Source of the DNA: Escallonia rubra
Taxonomy: Eukaryota; Streptophyta; Magnoliopsida; Escalloniales; Escalloniaceae
NCBI GenBank assembly: GCA_033065855.1
Contig: JAVXUO010001525.1
Coordinates: 1-64,000 of the forward strand
Reading direction: 5' to 3'
DNA: 64,000 nucleotides
Shown: positions 24,127-34,612 of the stretch, piece by piece
Numbering within the stretch: position 1 is the first letter of the stretch
How the letters are laid out: every line of letters begins with the position of its first letter
The notes under the pieces: generated by a model
Databases searched by the model: none
Seen by the model: only the letters and a program-made list of their open reading frames with translations
Told to the model about the DNA's origin: nothing
Made by a program: the position numbers and the translations under genes

Positions 24127-25641
24127 GGCTTAATCCCAAAATTGCGCCCTCAAGTTTACCTCCAGTACAGCTTTAATACCCAAGTTTGAAGGTGTGACAA
24201 ATAAGTACCCTACTTTAAAATAGCGTATCAAATCAGTACCTCGGCTAATGGACGACGGATGTCGTTCGAAAGTCAGAGGGGTAGGACTGTCATTATTTTA
24301 AAAAGGTGGTTTTACTTAAAAAAGTTTAGGTACTCATTTAGTACGGTTTACTTTTCATAAGTACTCCTTTGGTATGATTTACTTTTACTACTTTTGCTTT
24401 TCACAGCCATTCAACTTTGGTACGATTTATCCATTACCACCATCACCCATCAGACCACCACCACTGTCGTCGCCGAACACTGTCGTCGACCACCGCGTGT
24501 CACCATCGCCACTACAAACCCAACGCGACCGTCACAAACCCAACACCGTGTATGGCCACTACCTTCATAAACTCAACACCGCCGCCACATTCCCAACATT
24601 GTCGACCATCGCACACTACCAACACCACCGCAGACAGTAAGAGGCTTGAAGCAAAATACATAAACCTTGGGATTAAATTAGTAAGTGTCTGGTCTCCCCC
24701 GCATTCACTCTATTAAGGTTCTCCTAAATCCCCAAATTAGATTAATCAGTACCATTCAAACTCTGCCCGCAACCAAGCCACAGATTCTATAGAACCGTGT
24801 CACCCGAAAAGAGAAGATTGTGCACAAATGCCGTGTTATAACCAGTACCCGAGTTTTTGGAAATTGGTGCTCAGTCAATCGACGGTGATGATGTCGCTGC
24901 GTAAGAGTTGCCATGATGGTGATGTCAGGTTGTGGTGGTGCTGGGTGCACCAGTGATGGTTGTTGGTCTTAGGTCTTGGATGTGACGCCGACGGTGATTA
25001 GAGATTGATTTGGACACCGGTGGTCAGGGACGATAGTGGTAAACAGGTCGGTAGGTAATTGGTCGCTAGATCGATGGTGACGGTGGTGCGTTCACTGGTG
25101 TGGGAAGTAGAAGTGGCCAGATCGGTGGTGAGGGGTCACTGAAGTAAGTGGTGGCAGTGGCAAGACCGGTGGTGATGGCGGTGGGTCACTGGTGTGGACG
25201 ATGAGGATGAGAAGTGATTACGGTGGTGGCTCCGAGATAACAAGGAGACGGTGGCTTAGATGGAGCGAGGGAGGGAGGGAGGGAGGGAGGGAGGGAGGGA
25301 GGGAGGGAGAGAGAGAGTGATAAAAAAAAATTGAACATTTAAGATAGTGCCATATCGAACGGCTGTGAAAAGCAAAAGTAGTAAAAGTAAACCGTATCAA
25401 AGGAGTACCTATGAAAAGTAAACCATACCAAATCAGTACCTTAACTTTTTAAGTAAAATCACATTTTTTTAATAATGACAGTCCTACCCCTTTGACTTTC
25501 TAACGGCATCCGTTGTCCGTCAGTCGAGGTACTGATTTGGTACGCTTTTTCAAAGTTAGGTACTTCTTTGGTGCACCTTCAAACTTGGGTACTAAAGTTG
25601 TACTGGAGGTAAACTTGAGGGCATAGTTTTGGGATTAAGCC
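24127..25641. mobile_element. Small non-autonomous MULE nested in the transposase pseudogene
   Basis: A 1515-bp element with TIRs of about 290 bp. The left end is 'ggcttaatcccaaaattgcg', and the reverse complement of the right end starts 'ggcttaatcccaaaactatg'; both continue through 'cctcaagtttacctccagta'. The flanks TTAAAGTTA (24118-24126) and TTAAATTTA (25642-25650) are a 9-bp duplication with one mismatch. The interior is GC-richer, with many CAC/CCG and GGTGGT triplets, and a (GGGA)n tract near 25266-25311. I recognise no captured gene. The TIR is related to that of 29693-30972. Confidence 0.88.
25266..25318. repeat. (GGGA)n microsatellite
   Basis: About 11 GGGA units followed by GA units, inside the nested MULE. 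Confidence 0.9.
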
Positions 25642-28437
25642 TTAAATTTACTTAGCAAGTGTTGCACACAAAACCTGGAAATAAGATTGTGGATAGAGTT
25701 CTTCTAAGGCTTAAACCAAATATTTTTGCATGTCTGAGATAAAGGTCCAAGAAGATTGATTGACAATATTCAGTTCACTGCCTAACAGCTCTAAAAACTA
25801 CTTCCAACTGTCTTTATTCTTACTCTCAACTACAGCAAATGCTAAGGGCCACATTTGGTTATTTGGATCAACCCCAACAGCAGCAAGTAATATGCCCTTA
25901 TATGGACCCTTTGAATGGCACCCATCTAAGCCTATCAGTGGCATACATTCCTGAAGAAACCCCCTCTTGTAACAACCATAACACAAGTACACCCTAAAGA
26001 AGGTCTGCCATTATTCTCTCTTGGAAGTTTAACTTGCAACTCGCATGTGGAACCAAAGTTGCTTCTTTTAATTTCTTCTATGTAGTCCCACGCTTACCAT
26101 ATTGCTCGTCAAAGTTTCCTCTAAGCATTGCATGGTCTTTTGTTGAGCTCTGTATAATATACCATGACTAGCATCCACTACATAATCATAATAAACTTGC
26201 TAACCAAATGAACTAACAGACCATTATGGGTTTATTTTGAACTGATGAACATATTTTTTGGCCAACCACCCAGCTTTAAGGCTTCAGCAGCTTGTTGCTT
26301 GATACTCTTCCACATGTATGTTCGTTCACATAAGTTTTCACAGGCAATGTATTATTCCTAAACATTTTTAGGCAAATATACTCCATGGATAACTCCCATT
26401 ATTACAGACTGCCCTAACCCTAGACCTTTCATTTTTCTTCCATGAAATGGGAATACCTTTATTCATTGCATACTCTCTAACAATAACTTTAAACTCAGTA
26501 TGTGAGCTAAAAGACTACCCAACAACAAAGGTAGGTTTTCTCATATCCGCCTGAGTAAATTTTGGGTAAAGGGGCTTCTTAAATGATTTCTTGCCTTTCT
26601 GTGACCCATCATCTTCATCAGATGAGTCATCAACACTTCTGGGTTCATCTAATGACTGCAGTTTCTGGCTTAAAATCCATTGGACTCCAATCAATGTGTG
26701 CATTATCTAAAGCTGGGTTTGAGGTAGGTCGAGTTGACTCATTTATGTCTTAGGTTGCATCAGTGCTGTCAAGGGTTGGTTCATCAAGGTTAGTTGTTGC
26801 TCATTAATGTCATTAATGTTTTGGTTGGGCACATTACTTTTTTGGATTGGAATTATAACAGCCTCAATACCTACTTGCACTAGTTCACAATCTTCATCAA
26901 CAGATACTGGGTAATCACTGTCATAGTGTTTTGGTTGTTTACAAGCTCATCCTCGATGCTACCATCTCCACCAATATCTTTTGCATTGCCATTATGCCCA
27001 CGAACTACATTTCCTTGTCCATCACCATCCACAGCGTTGTCATTAACTTCATTAATCTCATCAACAATTACTTCAGGGGTACTAATACCCACACCATTTC
27101 TACCATCTTCATTGATGCCATCAACACCTTCATTCATGTCACCACCACCTAACTCTAATCCATTGGTATCTACGTCAACCTCACCTAAATTGCCACCATT
27201 TTCACCAACTTGACTCTCTAACAAAAGTGGTGCAGCACTATTCTTAAGATACACTTCAATGGTTCTATCAGGTGATAAACTGGCTAGCATACTACAAAGT
27301 CATCATTTGTTATATATACTAAACCAATTTCCAATGGCTCTTGGGGGAGTCTAAAGTAGTACCTACATGGGCCATCATACCCTATCTGCATTACTAACTT
27401 ATCTAGTTCCCACATACACATAAAATCAAGATCACAATTCATGACTTGATCAAGAAAGCCCTCCAAATAAGCATACTTAGCTAAGAGTTTAATAATTCCA
27501 CCATGATGAAGCTTAATAGTGAAAAGCTCAGATCCAACAGCTGCATAAGAGTTCAAAAAAGGTATTGAATTAACTAAATTAAACTACATTGTACTACTTA
27601 TAAGAGATAAGTAACTCTATTGCTCATATTTAACTGTATCGCTTATGTATTGCTGGGGGGAAACAACATATATGATTTCCTTTGCAACGAGGGACCATTT
27701 GGTCAGAAAAAGCATATTATATAGCAGAGGCCACAGTACATCCACTATCGTGCACATACACCAAAGCCCACATTTAAAATGCAAACTTTATAGCTTTTAG
27801 TCTATGTAATCCTAAACCAACAAATTAGAATCCAATTTTTAACACTTTAAAACAGACAAAAAGCAACAATTATATGCCAACACCAATTTGTTTATGCCAA
27901 AAACAAATACGTAGACAAAATACTACAGATCAAAAAGGCATTTCATCTAGGTTTTTATACATGAAAAAAACATAAATTCGAAAAAAGCATTTTACGTGAA
28001 AGAAAAAAAATTACAGACCATAAAAGAAAACTTACGGTAATTGGATTTCTTTGCACTTGATCCACGTTTTTCCTTCTATCAAGGCATACTTTTCGATTGG
28101 GAATGGAAGTTTCAAACACTATGATCCTTCCTAATTCCCATCCTTCCTTGCCGATTTGTTTGAAACTGTTGGCTTTTATATTGTTCGTTCATTCTTCAAC
28201 CAAAAAACCCCAAAATCCAGTCCATTTTGCATGGCTTGATAGAAATACCCTCCAAAAATAGATCATGTGCTTGTCAGGTGGTCATCTTCAACGGGAAAAG
28301 CTAACATAGGGGCTTATTTTATAACGGCACATAGTATAAGGATTAAGGACTCACTTAAAGTATTTTGAAGTACAGGGACCAAAATAAAAAAGCGGGAAAG
28401 TACAAGGGACTAAAATAGAATTATCCCTTTTTGCAAA

Positions 28438-29683
28438 TAAAATCATGTAGTTTTAAATTAAGCAACTAACCCCTTTCCATTTTAAAATTCAAGCAATTGG
28501 GGCCAAAATTCAGCCTACTGTCTAAATTAAGTGGACGGTCATCTGTCTTTGCCACTCACGTGCCCTTTATAGAGGGGCAAAATTGTCCCTCAATTATTCT
28601 ACCTTATACCGACTCCACGGCCACAAAGCTTCATACCTCTGGCCACCGGTCATTATCCTCGTGAACTCCATGCTACCGGCCTTTGTGATCGTTGATGACC
28701 ACCACTGCCACCAGCTCCACCAACTTTCTTTACCGCCATGATCCATTTACTCATCCATTTACTAATCAACTTTCTCTACCGCCATCATCCATTTATCTAT
28801 CCCAACCCCACCAACAGAACCCATCATCAGCATAACGCACAAACCATTTACTTATCAATTGTCTCTACTTCAGATCTTTATTGGGCTACTTGTGTAAATA
28901 CTAATTAAAACAATATTGTGACTTTGAACGTGATGGGGCTTGGAGAATTTTTTTAAAAGTCCTTACATTGATGAAACTAGTAGTTGATATTAGTTAGTCA
29001 CCAATCTAATTAGACTGGGCATTGAAATAGTTTTTGATTTAGACTAGGACTTTGATTTATAATTTAAGTATGCTAGGAATTAAGAATTCAAGTCATATTA
29101 TAATCACATTAGCAAACTATATAAGAATGAGAAAGACGCAAGAACGCTCATTTTCTTGAAGAGGTAAAGAAGAAGAAAAAGAGAAAATGGCTAGTTAATT
29201 CTTTGCGTTCAAGCATAAGGTTATGTCGGAGGATACTTTTTAAGCTAAATTCATACTTTGAGTTTGAGATAAGAATTTTTATGCTAATTTTCTTTTTCTT
29301 TTACACACCCATATTTTATGCGTTTCCATCTAACTACGATTCGGTTTTGTGATTATCTTTCATTATCCTTTTAACTTTAAGTAAAGGATGATTCTTGTTT
29401 TCTTCAAAGTTTTTTGAAGAAACTTATCGTTCATGAATTTATTTTTTTTGCCGCCATGCGTTCTTCTTTTCTCGACTTATCCCTTCTGATTAAACAAAAA
29501 AAGAAAAAAACAATTCATTCATTAAGTCTTGCCAATTATTTTACTACATAAGCTAAACTACTTTCTGGCCTTTGGTAGCATGATGTGGACATTCGTACTA
29601 ATAACTTTTTTTACCAAACATAAAACATTGATCATATGATTCTTGCCACATGCCTTTTTCTTATCTTCTCGATTTTTGTGTCT
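28438..29683. other. Intergenic spacer between two MULEs
   Basis: Continuation at 28438 of the repeat-like sequence that flanks the large MULE on the left (20690-20732). With the MULE and one duplication removed the text reads on sensibly through 'gttgcaaataaaatcatgt', so the MULE landed in an older repeat. The remainder is AT-rich, with no ORF of known family. Confidence 0.45.
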
Positions 29684-29692
29684 TTAATTTTG

Positions 29693-30590
29693 GGGCAAAT
29701 TCCAAAACTGTACTCTCAACTTTACATTTTGTACAGCTTTAGTACCCAAGTTTGAAGGTGCGCCAAAGAAGAGCCTAACTTTTAAAAAAACGTACCAAAT
29801 CAGTACCTCCGCTTGACGACGGATGACGTTAGAAAGTCAGAGGGGTATGACTGTGAATAACAAAAAAGTGTATCTCAAAAATATGTGGCACTATCTTAAC
29901 CGTTCAATTTTTTATCTTCCTTAATTAATCATTAAAAACTCTCTCTCTCTCTCTCTCCTTCCCTCCCTCCCTCCCTGCACTCTATTTCTTCGCTGCCGCG
30001 GCGTCTACCATACCAAGCATCTCCACAACTACCATCAACCAACAAGTAAAACCCCAAATTCCTAGCATCAAGATAGATTAGAATCTCAACTAAGGCACTC
30101 ATCCCAAGTTAAGCAAGGGATTACAAACTCAATCAAGCCATTGAAAACAACCATCATATTAGCAAAAATCTGTACTATCATTGGCCAATCTGTGAGTACT
30201 TTGATACCCTTGACTATCATTGGTGGATATGTGCATATGGCAAATGCAAACGCAAGCCTTTGACCCCAAAACCCTGATTGGGAAGATCGATCCATGGAGT
30301 CCAAAGAAGAATCTCCTGCCCCTCTTTCAACAGACTTGCTTGGACCCACTATCAGCCGGCAGATGTTCAATCTCAGATCCTCCTAGGTCTGTCTTTTTTA
30401 TCATTGCAAGAACAATTTTCTACTTGTTCTCATTTTCGTACGCCAAAATCTGGCCCACCCAAAGCCACCCACAACCACACCGACAGATCCACGACCATGC
30501 CGACAAATCTATGACCACGCCAGAATCTGGCCCACCAACGGCCACCTACGACCACGTCAAAATCCGGCCCACCGATGCCCACACTGGCAG

Positions 30591-30621
<31 letters not shown>

Positions 30622-30657
30622 CTTGTATCTCTGTGAGTGAGAGATAGAAAGAGATAG

Positions 30658-30709
<52 letters not shown>

Positions 30710-30972
30710 CAAGGGAGAGAGAGTTAATAATCAATTTGTATCGGGAATGTAAAAAAGAACGGTCCACGTCACCACGTGGATAGACTTTATGGATTTTTTT
30801 CATAATGACAGTCATACCCCTCTGACTTTCTACTGGCATCCGTCGTCTGTTAGCCGAGGTACTGATTTGTTATATTTTTTAAAAAGCTAGGCACTTCTTT
30901 AGCGCACATTCAAACTTAGGTACTAAAGCTGTACAAAATGTAAACTTGAGGGTACAATTTTGAAAATTGCCC
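29693..30972. mobile_element. Small non-autonomous MULE
   Basis: A 1280-bp element with ends 'gggcaaattccaaaactgta' and, at the right in reverse complement, 'gggcaattttcaaaattgta'. The TIRs run for about 180 bp and include 'gtacagctttagtaccc'. A perfect 9-bp duplication TTAATTTTG lies at 29684-29692 and 30973-30981. The interior holds CT-rich, (TG)n (30593-30621) and (TA)n (30661-30708) tracts. The TIRs are of the same family as those of 24127-25641, so the two are siblings. No coding sequence is recognised. Confidence 0.9.
30593..30708. repeat. (TG)n and (TA)n microsatellites
   Basis: A (TG)n tract at 30593-30621 and a (TA)n tract at 30661-30708, both inside the small MULE, separated by a GA-rich spacer. 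Confidence 0.95.
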
Positions 30973-30981
30973 TTAATTTTG

Positions 30982-31488
30982 ACCCAAAACTGTTTTTGAC
31001 AATACCTCACTCATCTAATCTTCGATTCAGCTTATTTTTATTTCGTTGCGTTCTTATTTTCACCGTTTGTAGTTTGAGTATATGATGACTATTTTAGGAC
31101 TTCGAATAAATATTTGATGTTTTTATCCAACTATTACTATTTTCGACATGGTATAACCATGATTTTGTGATGCCTAATAATAAGAAGTTGGTAACTGACA
31201 CTCATTGAAATGTATAAATTTAATTTATTTATTCATTTGTGAAATTTGATTAAGTTATCTAAATTTCTATTTGTTTCCTCCACATGATTACTCATATAGG
31301 TATCCTTTTTTAGCCATGTGTCCTAAATTGCTAACTGGGCAACTCGTGCCCACCTCTTTGCTTTTAGTTTCTTTCCATTCCCAGCCAAGATTAGTACGAA
31401 GTTTGAGATGTTAGAAGAGCTTTGGATTTGTTTTGATGGTCGCTCTTGCGAATGGTAGATATTATGAAACTTTCTTTGGATGAACTAT
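30982..31488. other. Left flank of the Tat element, nothing recognised
   Basis: AT-rich DNA without recognised features. It does not resemble the LTR sequence found at the right flank of the Tat element (54136 onward), which is unexpected for a simple insertion. Confidence 0.4.
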
Positions 31489-31779
31489 TGTTCCCAACTT
31501 ATTCTGGTCGTACCCAAGCGCCCAATATGGGTCCCATTTCACGCGAACACGTCGACATTGTCAACGGTCAATTGTTCAACGCATCAAACCGGTCAAAGTG
31601 CGCGCGCCCAAGTCACGTGCATTCTTTGCTTCACACGCCTCACACGCGACTTAGTCACCAATTATTTTATGTCAACGTCACTCACGCTAGCACGTTCGTC
31701 ACACCGAGACCACCCGAACACCTTTTCATAAAAACATCAGCCGACGGTGCATTTGGAGCAACGGGGTCAAGGTGCAAAT

Positions 31780-32395
31780 GGCATTGACCAACCCCAGGGG
31801 GTCGGCCTCGGCCTTCCCCATGCCTCAGGGGTTGGCCTCCGCCATTTTCCCCCGATGGTTCACCCCTTCGCGCAAACCCTTTTTCGCACTTTTTTCGCTT
31901 CATACGTTTCGTACGTGACTCTGGCACCTTGTTCATCATGTGGGTACGATTCTTGGCAGCACGCTCGTCGTAATGCAACTTCCGGATTTGTCATTGCTTA
32001 TCCAAACACCTACTGACGGCGCGCCCGAAGTTTGCCAAAAGGATAAGTGGCCTTGGGCTCCAAAAATGGAAGTTGGCCATTTGGCCTTGGCAAACCCCAG
32101 GGGGTCGGCCTCGGCCTTCCCCATGCCTAGGGGGTCGGCCTCGGCCTCTAGGAAGGGTTGGCCTCGGCCATTTTCCCCCGGTGGTTCACCCCTTCGCGCA
32201 TCCTTCTTTTCGCACTTTTTTCACTTCGTACGCTTCGCACGTAACTTTGGCACCTTAGTCGTCATGTAGGTACGATTCACGTCAACACGCTCGTCAAAAT
32301 GCAACTTTCGGATTCATCTTTGCTCATCAAAACACCTACCGTCGGCGTGCCTAAAGTTTACCATAAGGGGGAGTGGCCTTGGCCTCCCTTCATGG
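31780..32395 (+). repeat. Tandem duplication of about 310 bp in the 5' LTR
   Basis: Two successive copies with clear but imperfect identity; only one copy is present at the matching place in the 3' LTR (about 51950-52240). Both copies contain repeated GGCCTCGGCC/GGCCTTGGCC blocks. Confidence 0.75.
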
Positions 32396-32809
32396 GAGTT
32401 GGCCATTGGCCTTGGCCAACCCCTAGAGTCGGCCTCGGCCTCCCCAGAGGTGGTGACCTTGGCCTTCCCCCAATGTTTGGCCTATGGCCTCCCTCCGTTC
32501 CCCCCCGCGCGTGCACTTATTTTCTCGAGCCTTTGCACCTCTGCGATGTTTACGGACGTTCGTACATCAACCTCGCGACGTCCGTCGTACATCAACCTCA
32601 CGACGTCCGTCGCCCGTGACCGCGCACTGCTCCCGCGATGCCCGTCGCCCAAAGTCGCACGCTACCACCAAATAACCTGTCGTCGACGACCGCATACCAT
32701 CACTCCCAACTTTGTCATTACTACATGTTGCATTCATTATTTTGTTATAACAAGCACACTCAACTCATGCCCCATCTCCGGGACACCCGACGCACGCCCG
32801 TGCGCCGTC

Positions 32810-33720
32810 TCCGGGAAGTTCGTCACCGCGCTCATGCGTCATTCTCATCATACGTGCCCCCGGAACCAAGTATTGATCCCCGACGTTCGTCGCCGCGGAT
32901 GTGCACCATTCTCATCATACGTGCCCCCGGCACCAAGTATTGCTCCGCGACGTTCGTCGCCGCGCCACTTTCATAACATGTGCCCCCGGCATCAAGTATT
33001 GTCTCTGCGACGTTCGTCGCCGCGCCCGTGCGCCACTTCCATAACATGTGCCCACGCACCAGGTATTGTCTCTGCAATGTTCATCGCCGCGCCCGTGCGC
33101 CACTTTCATAACATGTGCCCCGGCACCAGATATCGTCTCGTGCTGTAGGCACCGCGCCCATGCGCCACAATCATGTTACATGCTTCCGGGATGGGCTCAC
33201 AGCCTTAAAGCCATCGCCGTCTCAATCACGGGGGGATCCGGCCCTCGCAGCGGGATAGACTCACAACCTTATAGTCATCGCTGCACCGGGATGGGCTCAC
33301 AACCTTAAAGCCATCGCCGTCTCAATCACGGGGGGCTCCGGCCCTCGCAGCGGGATGGACTCACAACCTTATAGTCATCGCCGCCACGAGATCGGCTCAC
33401 AACCTTAAAGCCATCGCCGGCACAATCACAGGGGGGCTCCGGCCCTCACAGCGGGATGGGCTGACAACCTTAAAGCCATCGCCGTCTCAATCACGGGGGG
33501 CTCCGGCCCTCACAGCGGGATGGACTCATAACCTTATAGTCATCGCCACAACGGAATTGGGTCACAACCTTAAAGCCATCGCCGGCATAATCACGGGGGG
33601 CTTCGGCACGAGGACCCCTCACAGCAGGATGGACTCACAACCTAATAGTCATCCCCACCATGGGATGAGTTCACAACCTTAAAGCCATCGCCGTCACAAT
33701 CACGGGGGGCTCCGGCACAA
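32810..33720 (+). repeat. Two tandem arrays in the 5' LTR
   Basis: The first array repeats 'gcgccacttycataacatgt' and 'gcccccggcaccaagtattg' at about 60-bp spacing. The second repeats 'cgggatggrctcacaacctta' variants with 'aagccatcgccg' and 'cggggggctccggc' at about 50-140-bp spacing. The same arrays with fewer units occur in the 3' LTR at about 52610-52960 and 52995-53340. Confidence 0.75.
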
Positions 33721-34160
33721 GGACCCCTTGTAGTGGACTCTGAGCACTGAGCTGCGAGCATGTCCAATCATGTTACCGTTGATCGTCGACACCACCAGGA
33801 CAATGACCCACGGGTCAGTTCGGGACGGAAGCAAGTCCTTGGAGGGCATCGCGCCTAGTCCGCCTAGCAGTTGGCTATATGGGCAACCCTCACCACTGTC
33901 AGGTTATCTATGCGTCTCTTGACGCATCTTGTGGGATTCAGTAAGGGCTTGGACCGGTGGCTGGAGCAACGGGCTTACTCTGATCATGCTACCGCTGTGT
34001 GGTCAGTCTTCTCAGACAGGTAGAGCGACGCTGTGTGGGGCAGGCAACGCAAATTTAGGAACCGGTAGTCCAACGGAGAATCGGTATTTTAGGACCCCTA
34101 GTGACGTGTCACTCCCAGCGGACGACATGTGGCACTTTATGACATAAGCACACTGTTTCC

Positions 34161-34168
34161 TATAAATA
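34161..34168 (+). promoter_or_regulatory. TATA box of the 5' LTR promoter
   Basis: TATAAATA within 'tttcctataaatagtgcac'. It lies about 385 bp before the LTR end, a normal place for the U3/R border. The matching site in the 3' LTR is TATAGATA (53776-53783). Confidence 0.7.
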
Positions 34169-34546
34169 GTGCACTTTATGACTCAAAATACGACTTTTGG
34201 CTCATTCTCACGAAATCACTTTCTCATTCTAGAATTTGGGAGATCTTGGATTCTAGAGAGAGAAACACAAATCGGACATAACCTTGGACCGTAACTTTGG
34301 ACCGTGACTTTGGACCGTGACATTGAACCTCGACTCTGACCTTTGACTTGGATTGTCGACTACCGGCCGTGTTCGTCTCAGCCTCGTCTCCGCAGCACTG
34401 CCACTCCTCACGGCCTGTCTGAGAAGCCTTGCTCTTGGCCCTAATTCTGTGCTTGCTGTCTCTCACTTTATATAATTGGAAGCTGACTTGGACTGCAGCC
34501 TTTGTGGCACCTTCACGTAGGTACGAACCAATTTTCCTTGGCATCA

Positions 34547-34570
34547 TTTTGGCACTCCGTTAGGGAGGTG
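34547..34570 (+). other. Primer-binding-site region of the Tat element
   Basis: Immediately after the LTR end, 'ttttggcactccgttaggg' has the form TTTTGGC..CCG..GGGG seen at this place in Tat elements, with substitutions. The cognate tRNA is not identified. Confidence 0.45.
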
Positions 34571-34612
34571 AGCATCGTATTGCAGTATGCCTACCTTCCA
34601 CACTCAGTCTCC

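Larger units (their letters stand above)
22963..27556 (-). pseudogene. mudrA-like MULE transposase, interrupted and frameshifted
   Basis: Domains in coding order: a PB1-like N-terminal region (27556-27284, 'LFTIKLHHGGIIKLL'); an acidic linker rich in D/N/G/E (27290-26880); the block 'YPKFTQADMRKPTFVVG' (about 26515); and the DDE core starting 'PLIGLDGCHSKGPYKGILLA' (25992-25798), whose GLDGC Asp is the first catalytic residue. The second Asp lies in 'WTFISDMQK' (codon at 25732-25734). The rest of the core is on the far side of the nested MULE, at about 24117-23885 ('KCDMLLHNHSESFNAAI'). The SWIM zinc finger C-x-C..C-x-H ('TCRCKRWDLTGIPCVHAV', about 23550-23600) follows a (TA)n expansion. Last comes a zinc knuckle ('NNCGELQHNRRTC', about 23290) that has lost its first Cys. 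In-frame stops occur in the core. The intact protein would cut and paste elements carrying matching TIRs. Confidence 0.88.
20733..28427. mobile_element. Decayed autonomous Mutator-like element (MuDR-type), 7.7 kb
   Basis: The ends are inverted: 'gggataattctattttagtc' at 20733, and the reverse complement of the right end is nearly identical. The inverted similarity extends over about 150 bp through 'aaatcagtc' and 'gttagcttttcccg'. The flanks TTGTTGCAAA (20723-20732) and TTTTTGCAAA (28428-28437) match at 9 of 10 bases, a MULE-size target duplication. Inside are a transposase pseudogene on the minus strand and a GRF-zinc-finger pseudogene on the plus strand, arranged convergently. A second MULE is nested at 24127-25641. 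The TIR sequence is the same family as that of the 7225-11095 element. Confidence 0.88.
31489..34546 (+). mobile_element. 5' LTR of the Tat element
   Basis: Starts 'tgttcccaacttattctgg' and ends '..ccttggcatca'; both ends match the 3' LTR. It contains a tandem duplication of about 310 bp (units from about 31780 and about 32090, each with 'tcggcctcggcc', 'gtggttcaccccttcgcgca' and 'aaaacacctac'-like text) that is single in the 3' LTR. Next comes an array of about 62-bp units at about 32810-33130 ('cgacgttcgtcgccgcgcc', 'ccggcaccaagtattg'), then a longer array at about 33180-33720 ('ctcacaaccttaaagccatc', 'cacggggggctccggc'). A TATA box sits at 34161. The promoter, array and R/U5 order is typical for LTRs. 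Confidence 0.88.

Noticed and set aside
32399-33148. 249-codon plus-strand ORF in the 5' LTR
   Set aside because: It translates the LTR tandem arrays; a similar frame appears in the 3' LTR only because the arrays are shared.
33180-33720. Regularly spaced repeats resembling a CRISPR array
   Set aside because: Units are degenerate, spacers are not unique, the array lies inside a plant LTR and is repeated in the partner LTR.
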